Positions 40,982 to 48,433 of a stretch of 64,000 bases of DNA are shown piece after piece. Under the pieces are notes generated by a model. It was given only the letters and a program-made list of their open reading frames with translations, was not told the DNA's origin and ran no database searches. Source of the stretch: Vannielia litorea. Lineage in GTDB: Bacteria; Pseudomonadota; Alphaproteobacteria; Rhodobacterales; Rhodobacteraceae. The DNA is taken from NCBI RefSeq assembly GCF_900142295.1, contig NZ_FSRL01000001.1:2418001-2482000 (forward strand). The letters run 5' to 3'. Both the position numbers and the translations under genes were made by a program. Within the stretch, counting starts at the first letter, position 1. Each line of letters opens with the position of its first letter.

Positions 40982-41097
40982 GTTTTGCAGAAATGCCCGG
41001 ACGCGGCGGCTGAAATCGCGTTAACCAGCGAAAAGCACCGATACACAACCCATGCACAACCGATGCACACCCCATGCATACGGCATTTCTGCAAAAC
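40982..41097 (-). repeat. 116-base element with 16-base terminal inverted repeats and iterons, copy B
   Basis: Perfect terminal inverted repeats GTTTTGCAGAAATGCC (40982-40997) and its complement (41082-41097). Inside, on the minus strand, four 11-base units follow the left terminus: GTATGCATGGG, GTGTGCATCGG, TTGTGCATGGG and TTGTGTATCGG, then GGTTAACGCGATTTC. The same part order occurs at 23037-23112. No ORF or transposase inside. It has the look of a MITE or regulatory repeat. The 41098-41193 remainder of the gap shows nothing further. Confidence 0.8.
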
Positions 41098-41193
41098 GAC
41101 GAAAGGTTGCGGCACCGTGCGGTGCGCGTCGTGGACCATCGCCGCCCGGCCCTCCGGGGCACAGGCTGAAGCGGCCGCCCTGCCCCTCTCGTG

Positions 41194-42963
41194 TCAGTGC
41201 CTGTTGGAGATCCACCGGCACTGGTAGGGGGCCAGCGCGATCTCGCCCCGCGCGGCATCGACCGGCTCGTCCGAGAGCAGGTCGACCCAATCCTCTCCGC
41301 CGATCAGGTTGATCGACATGACCGGGAGGGTGATCAGCTCGCCGGTGAGGTTGTGCAGCGCGAAGATCGACTGCGAGCGGTCGAGACTTTGCCGCCAGAC
41401 GCCGAAGATGCCCTCGCCCAGTTGCAGGGTGAACTGGGTGGCGTTGGGGTGAAAGGCGGGCTGTCGGGTGCGGATGGAGATGCGGCGCTTCATCCGGGCC
41501 AGCACCTCGGCCTGGGGCGTGGCGGGATCGTCGAGCGCCTTGCGCAGGGTCGGGTAATCCCAGCGGTGGCGGTTGATGGCGCGGTTCACCCCGGTCTTCT
41601 CGACGCCCTCGTGGTCATTGGGCGTGGCCAGCAGGGAGTGGATGTAGAAGGCGGGGATGCCCTCGAGCGACATCACGATGGTCTGCGAGCAGAGGAAGCG
41701 CTCGATCTGGTGGGCATCGAGGCCGTTCACGGTGCCCTTCATCGCCTCGAACCAGGTGATGTTCAGCTCATAGGGCTTTTCGCCGCCGCCGGGCAGAGAG
41801 CGCATCGACACGAGCCCGCCGTGGGCGCGGACCGCGCCGATCACCGCCTCGATGTCGTCCTCCGAGAGCAGCCCCTCGGCCGGACGCATGCCGATGCCGT
41901 CATGGCTGGCGGTGAAGTTGAGGTAGGCGCAGCCCAGTTGCGCGGGCGGCATGGCCATGAGCCACTGGTTGAGCGCGCGCGAGGATCCGGTGAGCAGCGC
42001 GTGCAGCACCAGAGGCGGCAGCGAGAAGTTGTAGATCGCATGCGCCTCGTTGCGGTTGCCGAAGTAGCTGAGGTTCTCGGCGTTGGGCACGTTGGTCTCG
42101 GTCAGCAGGATCACCGGCTCGGTGGCGTAGTCGAAGAGCAGGCGCATCAGCCGGACGATGGCGTGGGTTTGCGGCAGGTGGATGCAGGTGGTGCCGATCT
42201 CCTTCCAGATGAAGGCCACGGCATCGAGCCGGATCACCCGGATGCCGTTGTCGATGTGCAGCCGCATGACGCGCAGAAACTCCAGCAGCACCTCGGGGTT
42301 GGCGAAGTTCAGATCGACCTGGTCGTGGGAGAAGGTGCACCAGACGTGCCGGGGGCCGGAGGGCGTTTGGACCTCGCGCAGGAGGTCGGAGGTGCGCGGG
42401 CGGACAACCTGGCTGAGGTCGTCTTCGGGGGAGGCCTCGAAAAAGAACTTGTCGTAGGGTTCGTGGCCCTGGAGGTAGTCGTGGAACCACTTGGAAAAGC
42501 TGGAGACGTGGTTGAGCACCAGGTCGGACATCAGCTTGAACTCGTCCGCGATGCGGTTGATGTCGGGCCAGTCGCCGACCTGCGGGTTCACCGCCCGGTA
42601 ATCGACCACGGCGAAGCCGTCGTCGGAGGTGAAGGGGAAGAACGGCAGGATATGCACCCCCGAGATCACCCCTTGCAGGTAGTGGGTGAGAAAGTCGCGC
42701 AGCAGGTCGAGCGGCTTGTGGTTTCCGTCCACCAGGGAGTTGGCATAGGTGATGACGAGGGTGTCGGCCTCGCTCCAGAGGTTGTTACCGGCCGTCCGGG
42801 CGCGGCTGCGCGGGTGGCTGCCCTCGGGCCAGAAGGCCTCGTGCACCCGATGGGACAGCGCCTTGCAATCGTGCTCGGGGTAGATCTGCGCGAGCAGGGC
42901 TGCGGTGCGGGATTTCACCGAAGGGGCGGGGCTTGGCATCGCGGGTCTTGGGCCTTGGGTCAT
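41194..42963 (-). CDS. GH13_18 sugar phosphorylase, probable glucosylglycerate phosphorylase
   Basis: A 589-residue alpha-amylase-family phosphorylase. Nucleophile Asp is in IRVIRLDAVAFIWKEIGTTC and general acid Glu in LLTETNVPNAENLSYFGN; HLPQTHAIVRLMRLLFDYA and GVHILPFFPFTSDDGFAV mark subfamily GH13_18. The LDAVAFxWKE and TETNVPxxENxSYFG forms fit the glucosylglycerate phosphorylase branch rather than sucrose phosphorylase. Reaction: glucosylglycerate plus phosphate gives glucose 1-phosphate and glycerate. Convergent with the phosphatase-synthase pair, which supports this substrate. Sucrose phosphorylase is the main alternative. Confidence 0.8.
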   Translation of the reverse strand: MTQGPRPAMPSPAPSVKSRTAALLAQIYPEHDCKALSHRVHEAFWPEGSHPRSRARTAGNNLWSEADTLVITYANSLVDGNHKPLDLLRDFLTHYLQGVISGVHILPFFPFTSDDGFAVVDYRAVNPQVGDWPDINRIADEFKLMSDLVLNHVSSFSKWFHDYLQGHEPYDKFFFEASPEDDLSQVVRPRTSDLLREVQTPSGPRHVWCTFSHDQVDLNFANPEVLLEFLRVMRLHIDNGIRVIRLDAVAFIWKEIGTTCIHLPQTHAIVRLMRLLFDYATEPVILLTETNVPNAENLSYFGNRNEAHAIYNFSLPPLVLHALLTGSSRALNQWLMAMPPAQLGCAYLNFTASHDGIGMRPAEGLLSEDDIEAVIGAVRAHGGLVSMRSLPGGGEKPYELNITWFEAMKGTVNGLDAHQIERFLCSQTIVMSLEGIPAFYIHSLLATPNDHEGVEKTGVNRAINRHRWDYPTLRKALDDPATPQAEVLARMKRRISIRTRQPAFHPNATQFTLQLGEGIFGVWRQSLDRSQSIFALHNLTGELITLPVMSINLIGGEDWVDLLSDEPVDAARGEIALAPYQCRWISNRH

Positions 42964-42988
42964 CTCTCGAGGTAGAGCATCAATGCCG

Positions 42989-43010
42989 GCCCGGGTTCAA
43001 GGAACCGGGC
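42989..43010. terminator. Hairpin after the nitrate operon
   Basis: GCCCGGGTTC pairs with GAACCGGGC with one bulged G and an AAG loop, 66 bases beyond the cysG stop and upstream of the phosphorylase gene on the same strand. No T-run follows on the minus strand, so it could be a weak terminator or a stability element. Confidence 0.5.
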
Positions 43011-43075
43011 GCTCCCGGAGCGGATGCAGGCGCCACCTGCCGAAAACTTGTGCACTTCGAGCGCCGCTCTGCGGA

Positions 43076-44488
43076 TCAGGCGGAAGCCGCGAGGGCGAGT
43101 GCGGGTCGGGCGGCGGCGGGAACGATCTCGGCAACGGCTGCTCGCTGCTTGGAGTTGCGGACGAGGATGATGGCCGGGTTGGCGACGGCCTCGCCGGTCA
43201 CGGTGCGGGCGAGGTCGGAGAGGGTGCAGGCGAGGTGGCGCTCGGCGGCGGTGGAGGCGGAGCAGGTGATCTCGACCTCCGCCGTGGCGGGCACGCCCGC
43301 GGCCAGCAGGTTGGCCTCGATCTCGGCGGCGCGGGCCACGCCCATGTAGAGCGCCAGCGTGGTGCCGGGGGTGCAGAGGGCGCCCCAGTCCGGCGCGGCA
43401 TCTCCCGCGCGGCAGGTGCCGGTGGCAAAGACCACCCGGTCGGTTGCGCCGCGCTCGGTGAGGGAGCGGCCGCGTGCGGCAGCGGAGGCGGAGGCGGCGG
43501 TTACACCGGGGACGATCTCGACCGTAATGCCATGGGCGCGGGCGGCGGCGAGCTCTTCGGTGGCGCGGCCGAAGATGCCGGGATCGCCCGACTTGAGGCG
43601 GACGACGCGCTGGCCCGCGCGGGCGGCGGCGACGATCACGGCGTCGATCTTGTGTTGCGGCCAGGAGCAGGCGCCGACCTCCTTGCCGACGAAGACCCGC
43701 TCGGCGTCGCGGCGGGCGAGTTCGAGCACCTCGGGGTCGACCAGCCGGTCATAGAAGATGACATCGGCCTCCTGCAGGCGCTGGACGGCGCGGAGCGTGA
43801 GCAGGTCGCGCGCGCCGGGGCCGGCGCCGACGAGGGAGATCAGGCCCGTCGCCTCGGGGAGGCCTTTGGCGACGGCCTCCTTGAGGGCACGGGCGGCCTC
43901 GCGCTCGGACCCGGCGGCGTGGAGGCGGCGGGGGGCCTCGGTGAAGGCCCAGCGCCAGAAGGCGCGGCGGGCGGGTTTGGGGATGGAGCGGGCGACAGCC
44001 TCGCGCATCCGGCCCGCCATGGCGGTGAACTCGCCGAGGCGGGGCTCCAGCATGGTTTCGATCCGGGTCTTTACCTGGCGGGCGAGCACGGGGGCCGCGC
44101 CCTCGGTCCCGATCGCCACAACGAGCGGGTCGCGGTCGACGATCGAGGGGGTGAAGGCGTCGCAAAGCTCGGGCTGGTCGACGGTGTTGGTGACGGTGCC
44201 GGCGGCGCGGGAGAGGGTGGCGAGCGCCGCATCGAGCGCCGGGCAGCCGGTGGCGATGAAGGCGAGCGCGGCGTTCTGGAAGGTGTCGGCGGTCACCGGG
44301 CCGGGGTGATGGCTGGCGCGGCCGGAGGCGACGAGGGCGGCGAGCTCGGGGTCGAGCGCAGGCGCGGCGAGGAGGAGGCGGGCCTCGGTCTTCAGGATCA
44401 GCCGGGCCTTTTGCGCGGCCTGCTCGCCGCCGCCCGCGATCACCACGGTGCGGCCGGTCATGCGGAGGAACATGGGGAAGGTCTTCAT
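43076..44488 (-). CDS. cysG: Siroheme synthase CysG
   Basis: A 470-residue multifunctional enzyme making siroheme, the prosthetic group of NirB. The N-terminal part (residues 1-205) is precorrin-2 dehydrogenase/ferrochelatase: NAD-binding VVIAGGGEQAAQKARLIL and NTVDQPELCDAFTPSIVDRD. The C-terminal part is uroporphyrinogen-III methyltransferase: ISLVGAGPGARDLLTLRAVQ, YDRLVDPEVLELARRDAE, RLKSGDPGIFGRATEEL and EIVPGVTAASASAA. Start chosen at the ATG at 44488 (MKTFPMFLRMTGRTV). Last gene of the nitrate/nitrite operon, 14 bases after the TrpD2-like gene. Confidence 0.95.
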   Translation of the reverse strand: MKTFPMFLRMTGRTVVIAGGGEQAAQKARLILKTEARLLLAAPALDPELAALVASGRASHHPGPVTADTFQNAALAFIATGCPALDAALATLSRAAGTVTNTVDQPELCDAFTPSIVDRDPLVVAIGTEGAAPVLARQVKTRIETMLEPRLGEFTAMAGRMREAVARSIPKPARRAFWRWAFTEAPRRLHAAGSEREAARALKEAVAKGLPEATGLISLVGAGPGARDLLTLRAVQRLQEADVIFYDRLVDPEVLELARRDAERVFVGKEVGACSWPQHKIDAVIVAAARAGQRVVRLKSGDPGIFGRATEELAAARAHGITVEIVPGVTAASASAAARGRSLTERGATDRVVFATGTCRAGDAAPDWGALCTPGTTLALYMGVARAAEIEANLLAAGVPATAEVEITCSASTAAERHLACTLSDLARTVTGEAVANPAIILVRNSKQRAAVAEIVPAAARPALALAASA

Positions 44489-44502
44489 TGCGCGTTCTCC
44501 TG

Positions 44503-45468
44503 TCAGGCGGCGTGGGCGGTGTGGCGGGTGGACCAGGCCTCGGCGGCGAGACCGGGCGCGCGGCCGCAGGTTTCGAGCGCGAGCTCGGCGGTGCCCAGCA
44601 CGATGGCGGTGGCGAAGGGGTCGGTCAGCTCGCCCGACCAGAGGCGGGCAAGGTCTGCCGGGTCGGGCTGCGCGTCGGCGAGGCGGCGGTGGTCGGCTTC
44701 GAGCGCGGGGGCGGAGGCCTCCCAGCGAGTGCCGTTCCGGGTGCCGAAAAGGGCGATGTCCTTGGAGGGATGCCGCTCGAACTCGCCGCCGCCGCCCTTG
44801 AGCACGGTCATTGCGGGCTGGCCGAGGAGGTCGCAGGCGTCGGCCTGAAGTTCGCGGTAGGGCGGGTGGAACACGCCCTGCACGGCGGCGGGCGCGAGAG
44901 CGGGGTTGAGCACCCGCAGGACGGTGTTGACGGCGGAGCGGAGGCCGAGGATCTCGCGGAGGCGCAGGAGGTCGAGCAGCCGGGGGGCGAAGGCCTCGAG
45001 CGGCAGGTAGGCGATGCCCTGCGCGGCGATGAGGTCGGCGGCCTCCTGCATCGAGCGGGCCTCGGGGATGCCGGCGGCGGACAGCGCGGCGCGGACGGAG
45101 GCGGCGGCCTGCTGGTGCGAGTTCCAGCCGTGGAGCAGGACGGGCGCGCCGGCCAGCGCCGCGAGGCGGGCGGAGAGCAGGAACCACGGCAGGCCACGGG
45201 TGCGGCCGGCGGCGTAGCTGGGCCAGTCGAGCGCGGGGGCGGGGCCAGGCCAGGCGGGGAGGGTCGCGCGGGCGGCCTCGACGAAGCCTGCGACCTCGCC
45301 GGGGGTTTCACCACGGTAGCGCATGAGCATCAGCAGCGCGCCCACGGCCTCGGGGGCGGCCTCGCCGGAGAGGATGAGGGCCATGGCTTCGGCGGCCTCC
45401 TGCTGCGTCAGCGAGCGGGAGCGGCCGGGGCCGCGGCCGAGGATGCGGACGTAGGGAGACAGGCTCAT
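44503..45468 (-). CDS. TrpD2/YbiB-like glycosyltransferase-fold protein
   Basis: A 321-residue protein of the anthranilate phosphoribosyltransferase fold. The N-terminal helical domain reads RSLTQQEAAEAMALILSGEA; the second domain has LHGWNSHQQAAASVRAAL and VLNPALAPAAVQGVFHPPYR, ending with FTVLKGGGGEFERHP-type sequence (AMTVLKGGGGEFERHPSKDI). The PRPP-binding GTGGD-like loop of true TrpD is missing, so it is unlikely to make tryptophan. E. coli TrpD2/YbiB binds nucleic acid. Here it overlaps nasA by four bases and precedes cysG, tying it to nitrate assimilation for an unknown reason. Confidence 0.78.
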   Translation of the reverse strand: MSLSPYVRILGRGPGRSRSLTQQEAAEAMALILSGEAAPEAVGALLMLMRYRGETPGEVAGFVEAARATLPAWPGPAPALDWPSYAAGRTRGLPWFLLSARLAALAGAPVLLHGWNSHQQAAASVRAALSAAGIPEARSMQEAADLIAAQGIAYLPLEAFAPRLLDLLRLREILGLRSAVNTVLRVLNPALAPAAVQGVFHPPYRELQADACDLLGQPAMTVLKGGGGEFERHPSKDIALFGTRNGTRWEASAPALEADHRRLADAQPDPADLARLWSGELTDPFATAIVLGTAELALETCGRAPGLAAEAWSTRHTAHAA

Positions 45469-48101
45469 TCGGCGGCCTCGCGGCGGGTGGCGGAGGTGAG
45501 CAGCGCGGCCAGCTCGGGGCGGCAGGAGCCGCAGTTGGTGCCCGCCTGAAGCGCCGCGCCGATGGCCTCGACGGAGGCGAGGTGCTGGCTCTGGATCGCG
45601 GCGAGGATGGTGTTCACACCGACATCGAAACAGGCGCAGAGGGTTGCGCCGGGATCGGGCATGTCCTGCCCTGGCTGGCCGGAGAGCTGGGCGGGCGCGG
45701 CGGCCGCACCAAGCTGGCCGGCCATGAAGCTGCGTGACACCGCGACGGGCTCGGCGGCGATGAAGAGGGCAGCGGCGAGGCGGCCCTCCGCGAGAAAGGC
45801 AAGGCGGGCGCCGTTGCGCGACCTGTCTTCGACCACGAGCGCCTGGGCCTCGGGGCCAAGCCCGAAGACCCTGCGGGCCCAGGCCTCCCAATCCTCGGGG
45901 GCCTCGCCGCCTGCGAGCTCCAGCCGCCAGCCGCCCCGGGCGCGGGCGAGCGCCCAATAGGGGGCGTCGGGGCGCGGCTTGCTGGCAGAGACGGCGAAGC
46001 CGAACCAGGCGGCGGCGAAGGGGGCAATGGCGACCTTGGCCCCCTTGCTCTCGGGCTGGCCGGAGACCGGGTCGACGACCGAGGCCACCAGCGCGTCGGC
46101 CCGGCCCAGCGCGGCGGTCTCGCCGGTCCAGTGCATCGGCATGAAGACCTCGCCGGGGCGGACCCTGTCGGTGACCATGGTGCGGCAGAGCGCGCGGCCC
46201 GAGGGGCTTGTGACCTCGGCGATCCCGGCTGGGCGGAGGCCAAGGCGGGAGGCGTCGTCGGGGTGCACCTCGAGGTAGGGTTCGGCCATGTGCTGGGAGA
46301 GGCGCGGCGACTGGCCGGTGCGGGTCATGGTGTGCCAGTGGTCGCGCACCCGGCCTGTGTTGAGGCGGAAGGGAAAGGCCGGGTTGGCCGCCGTGGGGGC
46401 GCTGCGCAGGGGCAGCATGCGGGCACGGCCGGAGGGGGTGAAGAAGCGGCCGTCGGCAAAGAAGCGGCCGCCGGTGCGGGTGGTGTTGACGGGCCATTGC
46501 ACGGGGGCGAGATCGGCATAGTCGGCGTCGGTGAGCCCGGCGAGGCCGGAGATGTCGAAGTCCTTGCCGAGCTGGGCGGCGATGCCCGAGAGGGTGGCGT
46601 ATTCGCGGAAGATCTCGGCGGGGGAGGAATAATCGAACGCGCTGCCCCAGCCCATCGCGGCGGCGACCTGCGCGATGATCTGCCAGTCGTGCCGGGCCTG
46701 CCCGGGGGCGGGCAACACGGTGCGCTGGCGGCTGATCCGGCGCTCCGAATTGGTGACGGTGCCCTCCTTCTCGCCCCAGCCGGTGGCGGGCAGCAGCACA
46801 TGGGCGAGCCGCGCGGTATCGGTTTCGGCGGTGATGTCGGAGACCACGACAAACTCGCAGCCGGCGATGGCGGCGCGGACGCGGTCGGCCTCGGGCATCG
46901 ACACCGCCGGGTTGGTTGCCATGATCCAGAGCGCCTTGATCTGGCCGCGCTCGACGGCATCGAACATGTCGACCGCCTTGAGGCCCTGCGCCTCGGGCAT
47001 CCGGGGGGCCTGCCAGAACTCGCGCACCGCCATGCGGTGCGCGGCGTTCTCGAGATCGAGGTGGCAGGCCAGCATGTTGGCCAGCCCGCCCACCTCGCGC
47101 CCGCCCATGGCGTTGGGCTGGCCGGTGACGGAGAACGGCCCCATGCCGGGCCTGCCGATCCGGCCGGTGGCGAGGTGGCAGTTGAGGATGGCGTTGACCT
47201 TGTCGGTGCCCTGGGCGGACTGGTTGACGCCCTGGGAGTAGACGGTGACGACCTTCTCGGTGCCGGCCCAGAGGGCATAGAAGCGGTGCAACAGAGCGTC
47301 GGGCAGGCCGGTTTCCGCGGTCGCAGGGGCAGCGGAGATAGCGGCGGCGAGGGCCTCATCGAAGCCCTCGACGGAGGCGCGGAGGAAGGCCTCGCTGACC
47401 GCGCCGCTCTGGTCGAGATGGCGGAGCAAGCCGTTGAAGAGCGCCACGTCGGAGCCGGGCGCGAGCGGCAGGTGCAGGTCGGCGGCATCGCAGGTGGCGG
47501 TGCGGCGCGGGTCGATCACCACGATCTGCATGGAGGGCCGCGCGGCCTTGGCGGCCACGATGCGCTGGTAGAGCACGGGGTGGCACCAGGCGAGGTTGGA
47601 GCCGGTGAGCACGACGAGATCGGCCTGCTCCAGATCCTCGTAGGTGCCGGGCACGGTATCGGTGCCGAAGGCGCGGCGGTGACCGGCAACCGAGCTGGCC
47701 ATGCAGAGGCGGGAGTTGGTATCTATGTTGGCCGAGCCGATGAAGCCTTTCATCAGCTTGTTGGCGACGTAGTAATCCTCGGTCAGGAGTTGGCCGGAGA
47801 CGTAGAAGGCCACCGAGTCCGGCCCGTGCTGCGCGATGGTCTCGGAAAACCGGCGGGCGACTTCGGCGGTGGCCTCGGGCCAGCCCGCCGCCTTGCCGTA
47901 GAGCCGGGGGGCGAGCAGCCGGCCTTCAGGCCCGACGGTCTCGCCCAGGGCGGAGCCCTTGGAGCAGAGCCGCCCGAAGTTGGCGGGGTGGCTCTTGTCG
48001 CCCGAAACGGTGAGGCCCCCTGCCCCGTCGGGCGTGGCCAGCACGCCGCAGCCCACGCCGCAATAGGGGCAGGTGGTGCAGACGGCGGGGGCGCTCATCA
48101 C
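45465..48101 (-). CDS. nasA: Assimilatory nitrate reductase catalytic subunit
   Basis: An 878-residue cytoplasmic molybdoenzyme reducing nitrate to nitrite. The N-terminal [4Fe-4S] ligands are Cys11, Cys14, Cys18 and Cys46 (CPYCGVGCG with a C-x2-C-x3-C-x27-C spacing). Molybdopterin-domain segments include YVSGQLLTEDYYVANKLMKG, GSNLAWCHPVLYQRI and GRDHWHTMTRTGQSPRLSQH-like sequence. The C-terminal BFD-like [2Fe-2S] domain has CACFDVGVNTI and GTNCGSCRPELAALL, for electron entry. Overlaps nirD and the TrpD2-like gene by four bases each. No separate electron-transfer subunit gene is visible. Confidence 0.95.
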   Translation of the reverse strand: MMSAPAVCTTCPYCGVGCGVLATPDGAGGLTVSGDKSHPANFGRLCSKGSALGETVGPEGRLLAPRLYGKAAGWPEATAEVARRFSETIAQHGPDSVAFYVSGQLLTEDYYVANKLMKGFIGSANIDTNSRLCMASSVAGHRRAFGTDTVPGTYEDLEQADLVVLTGSNLAWCHPVLYQRIVAAKAARPSMQIVVIDPRRTATCDAADLHLPLAPGSDVALFNGLLRHLDQSGAVSEAFLRASVEGFDEALAAAISAAPATAETGLPDALLHRFYALWAGTEKVVTVYSQGVNQSAQGTDKVNAILNCHLATGRIGRPGMGPFSVTGQPNAMGGREVGGLANMLACHLDLENAAHRMAVREFWQAPRMPEAQGLKAVDMFDAVERGQIKALWIMATNPAVSMPEADRVRAAIAGCEFVVVSDITAETDTARLAHVLLPATGWGEKEGTVTNSERRISRQRTVLPAPGQARHDWQIIAQVAAAMGWGSAFDYSSPAEIFREYATLSGIAAQLGKDFDISGLAGLTDADYADLAPVQWPVNTTRTGGRFFADGRFFTPSGRARMLPLRSAPTAANPAFPFRLNTGRVRDHWHTMTRTGQSPRLSQHMAEPYLEVHPDDASRLGLRPAGIAEVTSPSGRALCRTMVTDRVRPGEVFMPMHWTGETAALGRADALVASVVDPVSGQPESKGAKVAIAPFAAAWFGFAVSASKPRPDAPYWALARARGGWRLELAGGEAPEDWEAWARRVFGLGPEAQALVVEDRSRNGARLAFLAEGRLAAALFIAAEPVAVSRSFMAGQLGAAAAPAQLSGQPGQDMPDPGATLCACFDVGVNTILAAIQSQHLASVEAIGAALQAGTNCGSCRPELAALLTSATRREAAE

Positions 48102-48433
48102 GCCGCACTCCGGGCTGCGGCCACCGCCTCGGCGTCGAGCAGCACGCGGCCTGCCTCGATGCGCACCGGGTAGGTGGCGATGCGGCCCTCGTCGGCGCCC
48201 TGGGCCTCGCCGGTCTCGAGGCTGAAGACCCAGTTGTGCAGCGGGCAGGTGACCTTGCGGCCGTGGACGATGCCCTCCGAGAGCGGCCCGCCCTTGTGTG
48301 GGCAGCTGTTGGAGGCGGCGAACACCTCTTCCGGGCCGGTGCGGAACAGGGCGACGCAGCCCAGCTCGGTCTTCACGATGCGCGCGCCGCGCTCGGCGAT
48401 GTCGGTGACGGCGCAGATGTCGATCCAGCTCAT
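48098..48433 (-). CDS. nirD: Nitrite reductase small subunit NirD, Rieske type
   Basis: A 111-residue small subunit of NADH-dependent nitrite reductase. It shows a complete Rieske signature, Cys-Pro-His in NSCPHKGGPLSEG and Cys-Pro-Leu-His in TCPLHNWVFSLETGEA, so it can hold a [2Fe-2S] cluster; the E. coli NirD lacks these ligands. Four-base overlaps with nirB upstream and nasA downstream couple the three proteins. Start taken at the ATG (48433) overlapping the nirB stop. Confidence 0.93.
   Translation of the reverse strand: MSWIDICAVTDIAERGARIVKTELGCVALFRTGPEEVFAASNSCPHKGGPLSEGIVHGRKVTCPLHNWVFSLETGEAQGADEGRIATYPVRIEAGRVLLDAEAVAAARSAA

Noticed and set aside
23040..41100. CRISPR array from the 11-base repeats
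   Set aside because: The units are contiguous, too short and have no spacers. No cas genes are present.
41021..41290. Cys-rich small proteins in frames across the iteron elements
   Set aside because: The similar peptides at both sites come from the DNA repeat itself, the frames are open by chance and they lack ribosome binding sites.
42964..43075. tRNA or small RNA gene between the phosphorylase and cysG
   Set aside because: The GGTTCAAGGAACC segment recalls a T-arm, but no acceptor, D or anticodon arms surround it. A simple hairpin explains it.
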